DNA of 46,942 bases from Oxalobacteraceae bacterium (lineage in GTDB: Bacteria; Pseudomonadota; Gammaproteobacteria; Burkholderiales; Burkholderiaceae_D): contig JAGKXB010000016.1 of the NCBI GenBank assembly GCA_021151485.1, positions 1-46,942 on the forward strand, read 5' to 3'. Under the pieces are notes generated by a model. That model was not told where the DNA came from, did no database searches, and saw nothing but the letters and a program-made list of their open reading frames with translations. How positions within the stretch are numbered: the first letter of the stretch is position 1; every line of letters starts with the position of its first letter. The position numbers were made by a program, and so were the translations under genes. Shown piece by piece: positions 16,389-26,140 of this stretch.

Positions 16389-18512
16389 ATGGCATATTTG
16401 TTGCAATTTCTTCAACGTTTGGTTAGCGCTGCTGCACATCGTGCTGACATCGTCCTCTCCGTGATGTTAATGGCGGTAGTGTTCATGTTAATTCTGCCGC
16501 TACCAACAGCACTGGTTGATACCTTGATTGGATTTAATATCGGAATTTCATCGTTGCTATTAATGCTGGCGATGTATTTACCCAATCCGTTGGCTTTCAG
16601 TTCCTTTCCATCAGTTCTGCTCATCACCACACTATTTCGTTTAGCACTTTCTATTGCCACAACGCGCTTGATTTTGTTACAAGGTGATGCTGGACACATT
16701 ATTCAAACCTTTGGGGACTTTGTTGTTGGTGGGAATTTAGTAGTTGGTTTGGTCGTTTTTTTGATCCTGACCATTGTTCAATTCATCGTGATCACCAAAG
16801 GTGCAGAACGGGTGGCCGAAGTCGCGGCACGCTTCTCACTTGATGGGATGCCTGGTAAACAAATGTCTATTGATGGTGATATGCGCGCCGGAACAATTGA
16901 CATGCATGAGGCAAAACAACGACGCTCTGTTATTGAAAAAGAAAGTCAATTATATGGAGCTATGGATGGCGCAATGAAGTTCGTCAAAGGCGATTCGATT
17001 GCCTCCATGATTATTGTTGCCGTCAATTTATTAGGTGGATTACTGATTGGCACGATGCAACGCGGCATGTCTGCTGGTGAGGCCATGCACGTATATTCAG
17101 TATTGACTATTGGTGATGGCCTCATTGCTCAAATTCCTGCATTATTGATTGCTATTACAGCAGGCTTAATTGTTACGCGTGTCACCACAGGAGAAAACAC
17201 AAAAAGCAATATTGGGCGTGATATTGTTGGGCAAATTATGGCGCAACCCAAGGCGCTACTGATTGCTTCAGGGATTTTATGTGGATTTGCGATTATTCCG
17301 GGCATGCCCACTTTTGTTTTTCTACCACTTGCACTCATATCTGGATGTGCTGGGATTGCTTTATTACGCCCTGCTGTAGTCAACAAAAAGAATAGCAAAG
17401 GGAAATCTGTGCCCGCCATGGGATCTGGCGGCAATCAACTAACTGGAACAAAACCAGAATCCGAATCAGAAACAGGGAAAGAAGAAGAAAGTTTCTCCCT
17501 TACAGCACCTCTCATGATGGATGTTGCACAAGATCTAGAGTCATTATTTGATGCAGATTTGCTTAATGTTGAATTAGGCACGATTCGTAAAGGGCTTTAT
17601 TTCGATCTTGGCGTTCCATTTCCCGGGATACATTTACGTTATAACAGTAATATTCCTAGCCAAACCTATTCCCTGTTAGTTCATGAAATACCCGTTACCC
17701 AAGGGCGAATGCGCCCTGGCTATGTTTTGGCACGAGAAACACCAAGCAATTTGGATGCACTAGGTATTCCGTATGAGTTAGATAAACCTTTTTTACCTAA
17801 TATTCCAACCGTCTGGGTACAAGTTGAATATTGTGAAAAGATGCGTTCCTATGGCGTCCCATTTTTAGAACCATTGCAAAGCTTAATTCATCACATAGCA
17901 GCAGTACTCAAACGTTATGCTAGTGAGTTTATTGGCGTACAAGAAACGCGTTTCTTAATTTCCAAAATGGAAGAAAAATTTCCAGATTTAATTAAGGAAT
18001 TACAACGATTGATGCCACCGCAAAAAATTGGTGAAATTCTTCAGCGCTTAATTTCTGAAGGTGTATCTATACGTAATCTGCGTGCAATTTCTGAAGCAAT
18101 GATTGAATGGGGACAAAAAGAAAAAGACACCGTCATGCTGACAGAACACATACGCACTGCGTTGAAACGCCAAATTTCTTATAAATGCGCCTCAGGACAA
18201 ACAGTTTTGCCTGCTTATTTATTTACGCCCGATGTAGAGGATGCAATACGCAATGCTGTGCGCCAAACATCTGTTGGAAGTTATTTAGTACTCGATCCTG
18301 CAATGTCACGTACTATTTTGGAAAATATCAAAAATGCAGTTGGTGATTTATCACAAGTGAGTCAAATGCCGGTCTTATTAACCAGTATGGATATACGCCG
18401 TTACATACGCAAAATGATAGAACAAGATTTTTTCGAATTGCCTGTCGTGTCCTATCAAGAGCTCTCTCAAGAAATTACTGTTCAGCCATTAGGTCGTATT
18501 GAACTTATGTAA
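16389..18512 (+). CDS. sctV: T3SS export gate protein SctV (LcrD/FlhA family)
   Basis: SctV forms the nonameric export gate in the inner membrane, with a cytosolic ring that receives chaperone-substrate complexes. The 707-residue protein has the typical split. Hydrophobic helices occupy roughly residues 15-330, with the conserved cytosolic loop RVAEVAARFSLDGMPGKQMS and its downstream MDGAMKFVKGDSIA; the soluble domain occupies 360-700. The acidic linker (ESESETGKEEES near residue 360) joins the two. The C-terminal ring region contains ETRFLISKMEEKFPDLIKEL and HIRTALKRQISYK. It is the last gene of the plus-strand T3SS operon and is followed by a strong terminator. Confidence 0.96.
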   Translation: MAYLLQFLQRLVSAAAHRADIVLSVMLMAVVFMLILPLPTALVDTLIGFNIGISSLLLMLAMYLPNPLAFSSFPSVLLITTLFRLALSIATTRLILLQGDAGHIIQTFGDFVVGGNLVVGLVVFLILTIVQFIVITKGAERVAEVAARFSLDGMPGKQMSIDGDMRAGTIDMHEAKQRRSVIEKESQLYGAMDGAMKFVKGDSIASMIIVAVNLLGGLLIGTMQRGMSAGEAMHVYSVLTIGDGLIAQIPALLIAITAGLIVTRVTTGENTKSNIGRDIVGQIMAQPKALLIASGILCGFAIIPGMPTFVFLPLALISGCAGIALLRPAVVNKKNSKGKSVPAMGSGGNQLTGTKPESESETGKEEESFSLTAPLMMDVAQDLESLFDADLLNVELGTIRKGLYFDLGVPFPGIHLRYNSNIPSQTYSLLVHEIPVTQGRMRPGYVLARETPSNLDALGIPYELDKPFLPNIPTVWVQVEYCEKMRSYGVPFLEPLQSLIHHIAAVLKRYASEFIGVQETRFLISKMEEKFPDLIKELQRLMPPQKIGEILQRLISEGVSIRNLRAISEAMIEWGQKEKDTVMLTEHIRTALKRQISYKCASGQTVLPAYLFTPDVEDAIRNAVRQTSVGSYLVLDPAMSRTILENIKNAVGDLSQVSQMPVLLTSMDIRRYIRKMIEQDFFELPVVSYQELSQEITVQPLGRIELM

Positions 18513-18540
18513 GCTTTCAAAGATCACTATCAATCAAAAC

Positions 18541-18579
18541 AAAAACGCCAGTGAAAATTGTATTTTCGCTGGCGTTTTT
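18541..18579 (+). terminator. Intrinsic terminator after sctV
   Basis: An 18-bp stem (AAAAACGCCAGTGAAAAT pairing with ATTTTCGCTGGCGTTTTT, one G-T wobble) with a 3-base loop ends in a T-run, 28 bp after the sctV stop. It closes the T3SS operon; by symmetry it could also stop transcripts from the convergent HTH gene. Confidence 0.9.
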
Positions 18580-18639
18580 AATAACTTTTTGAATTTGTGC
18601 GGAACTAACCGACTATCACTATTCCTACAAAAGCATCGC

Positions 18640-18948
18640 TTATTTAGGTTTGAACTGCTTGTCGCTGATACGGAATTTATCGCGGCGATCCCCCATGAGG
18701 AAACGCAACTCACGTATGCTCAAATCGCTCACTTCATGCATACGAATTAACAAAGATGCCCCAACAGGCAATCTGTGATGACGAATTTTGCTGATGACGG
18801 GAGGAGCTACTTCCAACGCACGCGAAAGGGCTGCGTCATTTTTCAAGTGCATCTTTTCAATTAAAGTATCCAACAATCTGTTTGGATTATAGGGATTTTG
18901 AGCCGCATTAATTTCGGCACTTGATTCATTATCTGCTTTAGTAGTCAT
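18640..18948 (-). CDS. Small helix-turn-helix (Cro/CI-like) DNA-binding protein
   Basis: A 102-residue protein with a disordered N-terminus (about residues 1-20), a Cro/CI-type helix-turn-helix (LLDTLIEKMHLKNDAALSRA, then EVAPPVISKIRHHRLPVGAS) and a short C-terminal helix with a basic tail DRRDKFRISDKQFKPK. From memory, near-identical small proteins occur in Oxalobacteraceae and relatives. It is convergent with the T3SS operon and may be unrelated to it. Function as a regulator is inferred; its targets are unknown. Confidence 0.72.
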   Translation of the reverse strand: MTTKADNESSAEINAAQNPYNPNRLLDTLIEKMHLKNDAALSRALEVAPPVISKIRHHRLPVGASLLIRMHEVSDLSIRELRFLMGDRRDKFRISDKQFKPK

Positions 18949-19243
18949 AGTTTTGCTAGTTTTAAAAAGGAAGTTTTATCGAAGATGTAAAAGCGTTTTA
19001 ATATTTATTTCAAAAATGCATCAGGAAAAGCATGAGTAACACTAAATATTAATTCTTGACAAGATTGGTTAAAAAACACTCTTAATTATACAATATGGAA
19101 AGGATTAATTCCCAAAAGCAACCCTAAAAAGTACGATTAGTTTCATAACATCAATGAAATATACGCAAGTTAATGTATTTTTTATAAAGATAATGTAGCG
19201 AAAAAGATACTAAATCAATTTCAGAACCTTTCTTGTTTTCGTA
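18949..19243. other. AT-rich intergenic region without visible gene
   Basis: This 295-bp stretch lies between the HTH gene start and the mltB stop. No convincing open reading frame or RNA hairpin was found. A TTGACA hexamer occurs at 19056-19061 on the plus strand but no well-placed -10 follows. The HTH gene promoter should lie at the left end. Confidence 0.5.
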
Positions 19244-20563
19244 TTATCGTTGGGAGGCAATTCGCACGGCGTGACCCAAATCAATGACAGACATGGCGTA
19301 AAAATAGCTGCGATTGTATTGCGTGATGGAAAAAAAATTACTGGTACCCAACCAATATTCATTAGGATCCAAACCATTTTGCAAATCTATCAATCCTAAT
19401 AACATTGCTGTTGGGAAATCACTCCTTGCTTGTGAATCGCGCAACTGTATTCCATTTTCTTGTAGTTCATTGATAGTAAATACGGCTTTTGCTCCTTGCA
19501 TCGTCAACAGTTTTAATTCATTTTCAGGCGTTAAATTTGTTGTGATTGCGGGAAAAACAATGCTCTCATCTCGTTTCCAACCATGTTGAACTAAAAAATT
19601 TGCCACGCTGCCAATCGCGTCGACGGGTGAGTTTTGCAAATCAATCTTGCCATCGCCATCAAAATCAACCGCAAAACGACGTATGCTACCCGGCATAAAT
19701 TGTGGCCAACCTATGGCGCCGGCATAGGAGCCTTTGAGTGAAAAAGGATCAATCCCAGAATCTCGAATGAACAAGAAAGTATTTTCTAATTCCTTCTTGA
19801 AAAACGTCATCCTGGCCAATCTGGTTGGCGTATCAGGATAATCAAATGCCAAGGTCGTAATGGCGTCTAACACACGGAAATTGCCTGTATTGCGGCCATA
19901 AACCGTTTCCACGCCGATGATGCCGACGATAATTTCGGCTGGTACGCCATATTGTGCTTCGGCACGTGACAATGCATCAGCGTAGGTATTCCAGAAATTG
20001 ACGCCAGCATCAATCCGTATCGGTTCGACAAAACGTGCGCGATAAGCCTGCCAATTTTTTAAGCGCCCTAGTGCGGCGGGCTTAATCAATTGCACACTGG
20101 TATCGACATATCGAACTTTGCTCATGATCGATGTCAATTCCGCTTTGTCGTAGCCGTGTTTGGTGACCATGAAGTCGATAAAGTCGGCGACTTCTTTCCA
20201 CTGTGCAAAATTAGCGAATTCGCCATGCTCTTCTTTGGGTTTGTGGTGATCTACCACTTTCTTTGTATTGGGCTTTGTTTTCGCCTTGGCTTTTATTTTT
20301 GCTTTCTCTTTTACCTTGGCTTGTACTTTTGTTTTAGTTGTTTTTTGAAGTTTTTTACTGCTTACGGTTTTTGCATCTACAACATGATCAGTTTGATGGT
20401 CATGATTATGGCTTTGCGCATTGCTTGATAAAAGCAAACAAAGAAAAAACAAACATGTCAAAAACGTCCAACCTGTCCAAGGTGTTCGACACATCCAATA
20501 TTGGAGACGGTGAGGAAGAAAATGAAGGTAAAAAGATGGCAAAGATTGTGTGAAATTTAACAT
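19244..20563 (-). CDS. mltB: Lytic murein transglycosylase B
   Basis: MltB cleaves peptidoglycan glycan strands with formation of 1,6-anhydro-muramyl ends in the periplasm. The catalytic Glu219 is in GVETVYGRNTG (217-227), followed by the family motifs YAGAIGWPQFMPGSIRRFAVD and FDGDGKIDLQNSPVDAIGSV. A hydrophobic export segment lies near residues 30-50. The first Met gives an unusually long n-region; the Met at 20494 (residue 24) gives a more ordinary signal peptide and may be the true start. No lipobox Cys is obvious, so it may be soluble rather than lipid-anchored. A Lys/Ala-rich linker (about residues 70-105) separates the export signal from the catalytic domain. Last gene of the envelope operon. 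Confidence 0.92.
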   Translation of the reverse strand: MLNFTQSLPSFYLHFLPHRLQYWMCRTPWTGWTFLTCLFFLCLLLSSNAQSHNHDHQTDHVVDAKTVSSKKLQKTTKTKVQAKVKEKAKIKAKAKTKPNTKKVVDHHKPKEEHGEFANFAQWKEVADFIDFMVTKHGYDKAELTSIMSKVRYVDTSVQLIKPAALGRLKNWQAYRARFVEPIRIDAGVNFWNTYADALSRAEAQYGVPAEIIVGIIGVETVYGRNTGNFRVLDAITTLAFDYPDTPTRLARMTFFKKELENTFLFIRDSGIDPFSLKGSYAGAIGWPQFMPGSIRRFAVDFDGDGKIDLQNSPVDAIGSVANFLVQHGWKRDESIVFPAITTNLTPENELKLLTMQGAKAVFTINELQENGIQLRDSQARSDFPTAMLLGLIDLQNGLDPNEYWLGTSNFFSITQYNRSYFYAMSVIDLGHAVRIASQR

Positions 20564-22830
20564 TGTGACAATAAATATTTAAGGGTACGCGTGCTTGTAT
20601 CGTTGTTGTTATCGTTATTGTCATTGTTATTGTTGTTATTCAAATGACTACCGTATTTCATCGCTTCATAGATGCGTAAAAAATCCACGACAGCGGCTTT
20701 CTTTTTGATGTTTTTCGGATTTTCAGCAGGCAAGATTTTACTTAAGCGACTGGCATAAGCTTGTGGTCCTTCGTTGATTTCTCTTGGATAGCCACGCAAA
20801 GCCATGCGTTGACATAGGGAAACGTATAAGACATCGATTGAATCCGTTTTTTTACGTAATCTCAATCCAATTAAAATGATAGGCAAAACAATCAGCAGAA
20901 TCGCTATCCACATCATCGGCTTGCGCCAGTTGAATTCCGCTTTATCTAACGCATTAAATGTAGTGAATTTATTAAATGTACTAAATGTATTAAATGTATT
21001 TAAGGGATTAAATATATTGCCCCACTCCTCTTCCCATCCTGATACGGACTTCACATTCAGCAGCCATTGATTCCACGCATTGACGGCGGTATCCCGATAC
21101 ATGTGAATTTGCATACGCACTTTTGCCAGCCAGCCATGTTCGGTCATGTCATAAATGGCTTGCAAAACGCTATGCAAACCACGCATTTTCAAATCCGTTT
21201 CAATGCGCTCTGGTGCGATCACAACGACGGGATCGACACGCATCCAGCCGCGCTTCTCTACCCAGATTTCTGCCCAGGCGTGGGCATTGGATTGGCGCAC
21301 TGTCAAATAGCCATCCACTGGATTCAACTCACCACCTTGATACCCCGTCACCACGCGCGCCGGTACATGCAACGCGCGCATCAAGATGACAAAAGCACCC
21401 GCATAATGCTCGCAAAACCCGGAACGAGTTGAGAAAAGAAAATCATCTACCGCATTTTCTCCCAGCAACGGCGGCTCCAAGGTGTAGCGAAATTTGTTTT
21501 GGTGGAAAAAGTGGATAACTGCATTTAGTAATATCAATTCCTCGTTGTTAACGTTATGAACCTTATTGGCACGATTCGAAGACCTCAATTGCTGGCGTAA
21601 CTTTTCAGCCAATTGCAATGTGCGTGGATTCAAACCGGGTGGAATCGCTAGCCAATCCTGCATATCCGAGGGAGAAGCATTCGCTTGCAAACTGTAATCA
21701 AGATACGAGACTGCTTCATAACGCACACGTTGATCAATCGGTACACTCAGTACAATTTGCCGATCTGGCATGATTTTGGCAGCGTGACCGTTTACTTCAG
21801 GGGCAATTTTTGGTGTTTCCAAAGCTAATAACAAATTGCGACGATTGGCTTCCAAGGTAATTTGATGCCGAATTGGCATACCACGTGTCGTCAACGAGAC
21901 ACTTTGCTGTGTGTTTGGATTCTGTATCTGCGTCCATGTACGACCGTCATAATTTCCCAAAACGACGCCGCGCCAATACAAATTATTAGCAGATGGCACA
22001 GAATCAAAAAACTTCACCCGAAACGCCACATCGTCCGACAAAGCCAAATTTGAAATCGTTCCTGGTGCCATGCTAGTCGGCAAACCGGCTTGGGCAGCAT
22101 GCGCATCTTCCAATGAATTCCAAAAAGAATTTTCCTGTATCCGCGGGAAAAATAGAAAAAGCATGCCAGCCAATGGCATGGCCAATAAAGCCATCAACGC
22201 ACTCAGGTAGAAACGTCGTCGTAAAGCAGCCATAGCGCCGCTATATTGCAATGATAGTTGCACCGTAAACAACAAAATGATGGCCAACAACATCATCAGT
22301 ACCACTACGACGGTTTGCGAATAAAGAAAATTCGCCAGCATCAAAAAGAAACTTGAATAAATCACGACGAATAAATCGAACCGTGTTTGCATTTCGATCA
22401 ATTTAAATGCCAGCAAAATCGCCAACACCGCCACACTCGCCTCACGATTGGAGAATGTTTGATAGGTTCCATAGAGTGCCATCATGGACAACATCAGCAT
22501 GGGCACCAGTATCCAACGCGATGGCAAGCGCTTGCCGCGCACCGTAATCCACGCGCGCCAGAGCAATAACAAGGAACAAAGCAGCGAAATCCACAAGGGA
22601 AAATGCATGGCATGTGGTGCAAGTACTAGCAAACAAGAGAGCAACACTAGTTCAATGCTTGCCTTATCTTGCACGCCATTCTTCACTGGCTCTCTAAACC
22701 ACGAAAATGATAATGAAGACAAAAAAGAGAAAGAGAAAAATAAAGACAAGGCTTTACGCAAACTAGATAGTAGGCACACCAACATCGTTTGCATCATGCT
22801 TAAAGCAAATTTGATTAAATCAACTTTCAT
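20557..22830 (-). CDS. tgpA: TgpA-type membrane transglutaminase-like protein (DUF3488)
   Basis: This 757-residue inner-membrane protein has several transmembrane helices in residues 1-240, a periplasmic transglutaminase-like domain and a final transmembrane helix near residues 640-660 (MMWIAILLIVLPIILIGLRL) with a cytosolic tail. The triad is visible: Cys in SGFCEHYAG, His in NAHAWAEIW and Asp in GWMRVDPV. Its substrate is unknown. Two low-complexity stretches are odd: repeated FN-TF units (NTFNTFSTFNKFTTFN) just before the last helix, and an Asn/Asp tract near the C-terminus. It sits between DUF58 and mltB, as in the usual moxR-DUF58-tgpA arrangement, and overlaps both neighbours by a few bases. 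Confidence 0.93.
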   Translation of the reverse strand: MKVDLIKFALSMMQTMLVCLLSSLRKALSLFFSFSFLSSLSFSWFREPVKNGVQDKASIELVLLSCLLVLAPHAMHFPLWISLLCSLLLLWRAWITVRGKRLPSRWILVPMLMLSMMALYGTYQTFSNREASVAVLAILLAFKLIEMQTRFDLFVVIYSSFFLMLANFLYSQTVVVVLMMLLAIILLFTVQLSLQYSGAMAALRRRFYLSALMALLAMPLAGMLFLFFPRIQENSFWNSLEDAHAAQAGLPTSMAPGTISNLALSDDVAFRVKFFDSVPSANNLYWRGVVLGNYDGRTWTQIQNPNTQQSVSLTTRGMPIRHQITLEANRRNLLLALETPKIAPEVNGHAAKIMPDRQIVLSVPIDQRVRYEAVSYLDYSLQANASPSDMQDWLAIPPGLNPRTLQLAEKLRQQLRSSNRANKVHNVNNEELILLNAVIHFFHQNKFRYTLEPPLLGENAVDDFLFSTRSGFCEHYAGAFVILMRALHVPARVVTGYQGGELNPVDGYLTVRQSNAHAWAEIWVEKRGWMRVDPVVVIAPERIETDLKMRGLHSVLQAIYDMTEHGWLAKVRMQIHMYRDTAVNAWNQWLLNVKSVSGWEEEWGNIFNPLNTFNTFSTFNKFTTFNALDKAEFNWRKPMMWIAILLIVLPIILIGLRLRKKTDSIDVLYVSLCQRMALRGYPREINEGPQAYASRLSKILPAENPKNIKKKAAVVDFLRIYEAMKYGSHLNNNNNNDNNDNNNDTSTRTLKYLLSQC

Positions 22831-23839
22831 ACAACGCTAATGCCCGCAAGCAAGCTAATTTATGTGGCACACCAAGCGCAGGTGCCCAAACATCATTGCC
22901 TAAAGAAAAACCATAAGGGACACCTTGCGCCTCGGCCATGAGGACCCAACTAGTCATACGCGACAGTTTCATTTCCTTATCCATTTCAATGGGTAAGTTG
23001 GCAAAATCGATATAAATCGCCCCATTTCCATCTTCTTCAAAATGCTTGCTTAATAAAGTCACACCTAGATCAAAAGGCACTTTTGCCATTTGGCGCCAAG
23101 CAAGATGCTTGATCGGATCACCTTTTTGATAAGGACGAATCCCCACGAAATCGCCTTCGTCCATGCGCATATCAGCCTCTTCCTCGCCCTTTTCTCTACC
23201 TGGATGCAATGCCTTACTTGATAAAGGAGGAGAATTTTCTTCAGGATGCGGATAGACAAGAATACGTGCATCGGGCCGCCAATAGCTCAAACTACGCACC
23301 AAACCCAGTGGAAAACGACTACGCAAACGTACTTTAGGCGCGGCCAGCCAGCCACGTTTTGTCGTACTGATAGGTAATAAGGCCGCTCTACTAGATTGCG
23401 CGGCAACATTGATCAATGTTGGATGGCGATCTGCAATCTCAAAATTCAACTCAATCGCATAACGATCGTAACGGCTACGATTGGCGACATGACAGGCAAA
23501 ATATGCCTGTTCACCGGCAAAGACTGGGTAAAGACGCGCCGTATCAATCGATAAATACAAATGCGCCAAATTGCGAAAACTCAAACACAAATCGACAATT
23601 GCGTAAGATGCAATAAAAAAAATTAGAGCAAAACCCAAGTTGATGTTGTAATTCATCGCACTGATAAACAACACCAGCAATATGACGCAAAACGTCAAGC
23701 CAACCCGAGTTGGCATGATGAAAATACGCCGTTGATTGAGAAAGACTTCACCAGATTCCAGTTCTCGCAAACGCCAAGGTCGACGCTTGTAAAACTGCCA
23801 TATCTTACGCATTGGCAATGCCCTTAGCATTGACATCAA
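22820..23839 (-). CDS. DUF58 domain protein
   Basis: A DUF58 protein of 339 residues (330 if the Met at 23812 is used, which reduces the overlap with moxR from 35 to 8 bp). Two membrane helices lie near residues 44-90 (VGLTFCVILLVLFISAMNYN, then LGFALIFFIASYAIVDLCLS). The conserved DUF58 core follows, with EGDFVGIRPYQKGDPIKHLAWRQMAK near residues 225-250, the usual motif in which a vWA-like fold is predicted. These proteins work with MoxR ATPases and TgpA in envelope functions that are poorly defined. Gene order moxR-DUF58-tgpA supports the assignment. Confidence 0.93.
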   Translation of the reverse strand: MMSMLRALPMRKIWQFYKRRPWRLRELESGEVFLNQRRIFIMPTRVGLTFCVILLVLFISAMNYNINLGFALIFFIASYAIVDLCLSFRNLAHLYLSIDTARLYPVFAGEQAYFACHVANRSRYDRYAIELNFEIADRHPTLINVAAQSSRAALLPISTTKRGWLAAPKVRLRSRFPLGLVRSLSYWRPDARILVYPHPEENSPPLSSKALHPGREKGEEEADMRMDEGDFVGIRPYQKGDPIKHLAWRQMAKVPFDLGVTLLSKHFEEDGNGAIYIDFANLPIEMDKEMKLSRMTSWVLMAEAQGVPYGFSLGNDVWAPALGVPHKLACLRALALYES

Positions 23840-24752
23840 TGGATCGAATCAATTGCGCTACGACATCATGATTCGTTAACGCCGCAGCACCCAGACTAGA
23901 CTTTGATAACCGCAAACGATGCGTCACAACCGGCGCCCACACTGCTTGCACATCTTCTGGAATGACGTAATCACGCCCTTCAAAAATCGCCCAAGCACGC
24001 GCTGCTTGCAATAAAGCAAGCGCAGCACGTGGGCTTAAGCCCTCTGCCAACAAATCATGTTGACGCGAAGCGTGTGCCAAAGCCTGGATGTATTGAATCA
24101 AAGCCGGTGAAGCATGCACTCGTCTAACCGCTTGCTGCATGGCAATCAACTCATCGGCAGTCATCATCATCCCGATCGATTTCAACATGCTGCGTCTGTC
24201 TTCCCCCATCAACAAATCATATTCGGCACTGGCGTCTGGATAACCGAGCGACAAACACATCAAAAAACGATCCAGCTGCGATTCTGGCAATTGAAAAGTA
24301 CCAATTTGATGCGTGGGATTCTGGGTGGCAATTACAAAAAATGGCGATGGCAAATCACGCGTGATGCCATCAATGCTGATTTGCCGCTCTTCCATGGCTT
24401 CCAATAAACCCGATTGTGTTTTGGGCGTGGCGCGGTTAATTTCATCCGCCAGCAATAATTGGGTAAATATCGGCCCTGGATGAAAAGCAAAACCATTCTT
24501 TTCTCTATCAAAAATAGAAATCCCCATCACATCCGCCGGTAGCAAATCACTGGTGAATTGCACGCGCTGAAATTGCAAACCTAGCGAAATAGCCAGCGCA
24601 TGCGCTAACGTGGTTTTACCCACACCGGGAATATCTTCAATCAATAAATGCCCACCCGCTAACAAACAAGTAAGCGATAAGCGGATTTGCACATCTTTTC
24701 CAACAATGATTTGCCCAACTTGTCGGGCAACAGCATGAATTTTTGTCAGCAT
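23805..24752 (-). CDS. MoxR-family AAA+ ATPase
   Basis: A 315-residue MoxR-type AAA+ ATPase. Walker A is PGVGKTTLA at residues 42-50, Walker B LLLADEINRA at 99-108, sensor 1 in FFVIATQNPTHQIGTFQLPE, and the arginine-finger region SQLDRFLMCL follows. The C-terminal lid domain begins near residue 200 and contains LSPRAALALLQAARAWA. MoxR proteins act as chaperones that activate or assemble partner proteins, often vWA/DUF58 proteins encoded next to them. It is 11 bp downstream of yihY and overlaps the DUF58 gene. Confidence 0.95.
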   Translation of the reverse strand: MLTKIHAVARQVGQIIVGKDVQIRLSLTCLLAGGHLLIEDIPGVGKTTLAHALAISLGLQFQRVQFTSDLLPADVMGISIFDREKNGFAFHPGPIFTQLLLADEINRATPKTQSGLLEAMEERQISIDGITRDLPSPFFVIATQNPTHQIGTFQLPESQLDRFLMCLSLGYPDASAEYDLLMGEDRRSMLKSIGMMMTADELIAMQQAVRRVHASPALIQYIQALAHASRQHDLLAEGLSPRAALALLQAARAWAIFEGRDYVIPEDVQAVWAPVVTHRLRLSKSSLGAAALTNHDVVAQLIRSIDVNAKGIANA

Positions 24753-24763
24753 AAAATGATTTT

Positions 24764-26083
24764 TTAATCAGAAAAATAGGTGGCAAGCGATTCTTGCAAA
24801 CCGCGTTCAATCGTCTCTTCAACCTGATGCGCCAGGGTTTCATTGCGCAAGGTATCGAACATAAACAAGCGATATACCTTAGCTAAAGTTAAATGCGCCG
24901 GATTAGCAAGCAAAACCCAGTGATCATTACCACCTCCTTCAACAACACGCCTGCCCCACGGCATAGACTTTCCTTTGGGAGAGTTGATCTTGATACATTC
25001 CACCCACGTCATGGCACGCATTTTTTGTAACAAGCTATCCATTTCATCAAAACCCAGTTGCGTTCTGACACGCAGACTGGCGATATCAACCATACCATTC
25101 AAGGTTGTTTTTTTTGCTTGATACAGTACTTGCAGCAAGGCCATGGCATCCACAAACGTGGTGCCCGGCATGCTGACATGCCACCAACGTTCATATTTGA
25201 CGGTGGGCAAAGCTGCCACAAATACCGCACCCGCCAAAATGATGAACCAGGATAAATAAATCCACATCAAAAAAATCGGCACCGCCGCCAAAGCGCCATA
25301 AATCATGGTGTAACTTGAAAAGTGCAAAATGAAAGTGGCAAATAAGCGTTTGGCAACCTCAAAGACAATCGCAGCCAATATGCCACCCAAGACAGCATCA
25401 CGCGTGTTGATGGCGCGATTGGGGACGGATAAATACAGCAAAGTAAAGGCAATCGCCGTCAAACCAACCGAAATAACGGCATACAGCAAGACACTAAACC
25501 AAGGCAAACGGCCTAATATGCCATGCGTGACATTCAAAAAATAAGACGTCGTCGTAATCGATGCACCGACCAACAACGGCCCCAACGTAATAATGGCCCA
25601 ATAGATCAACAGCCTTTGCATCAATGGACGCGTCGTTTTGACACGCCATATTTGATTGAACACACGATCCACCGTGCTGATCATCATGACAGCCGTCACC
25701 ATCAATGCCACGATCCCAATTGCCGACAAGCCTGTTGCCTTACTAGAAAATAAATTTAAATAACCAAAAATCGTATTGGCGATATTGGTGGGAATTAAGT
25801 TCTGAACAAAATAATTCTCCAAAGACGCACGAAACGTATTAAACCAAGGGAAAGCTGTCAATAAAGCCAGCGCAATCGTAATCATCGGCACCAAGGCCAG
25901 GCTGGTTGTAAAAGTCAAACTGCCCGCCACTTGCGATAAGCGCTCTTCACGCAGACGCCGCTGGGCAAAGTTCAGCAAATGGCAAAATCCAAGCCAAGAT
26001 TTGGCACTGAATTTTTTGCCTATTTTTTTACTGAGTTTGCTCGTTAATGTGCTGCTTAAGGTCGATAAATTGAATGAAGACAT
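24764..26083 (-). CDS. yihY: YihY/BrkB family inner-membrane protein
   Basis: A 439-residue YihY/BrkB-type protein (formerly mis-annotated ribonuclease BN). Six hydrophobic helices are visible between about residues 50 and 300. The signature RLREERLSQVAGSLTFTTSLALVPMI lies at the first helix, GALAAVPIFLMWIYLSWFIILAGA at the last, and a C-terminal soluble winged-helix-like region covers about residues 310-439. The molecular function of the family is not known. It heads the minus-strand envelope group and is preceded by a repeat-rich intergenic region. Confidence 0.92.
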   Translation of the reverse strand: MSSFNLSTLSSTLTSKLSKKIGKKFSAKSWLGFCHLLNFAQRRLREERLSQVAGSLTFTTSLALVPMITIALALLTAFPWFNTFRASLENYFVQNLIPTNIANTIFGYLNLFSSKATGLSAIGIVALMVTAVMMISTVDRVFNQIWRVKTTRPLMQRLLIYWAIITLGPLLVGASITTTSYFLNVTHGILGRLPWFSVLLYAVISVGLTAIAFTLLYLSVPNRAINTRDAVLGGILAAIVFEVAKRLFATFILHFSSYTMIYGALAAVPIFLMWIYLSWFIILAGAVFVAALPTVKYERWWHVSMPGTTFVDAMALLQVLYQAKKTTLNGMVDIASLRVRTQLGFDEMDSLLQKMRAMTWVECIKINSPKGKSMPWGRRVVEGGGNDHWVLLANPAHLTLAKVYRLFMFDTLRNETLAHQVEETIERGLQESLATYFSD

Positions 26084-26140
26084 ATGGTTACTCTATAAAC
26101 AGCGCGCTCAAAAAACTGATACTACAAGGATTTGTTTAAT

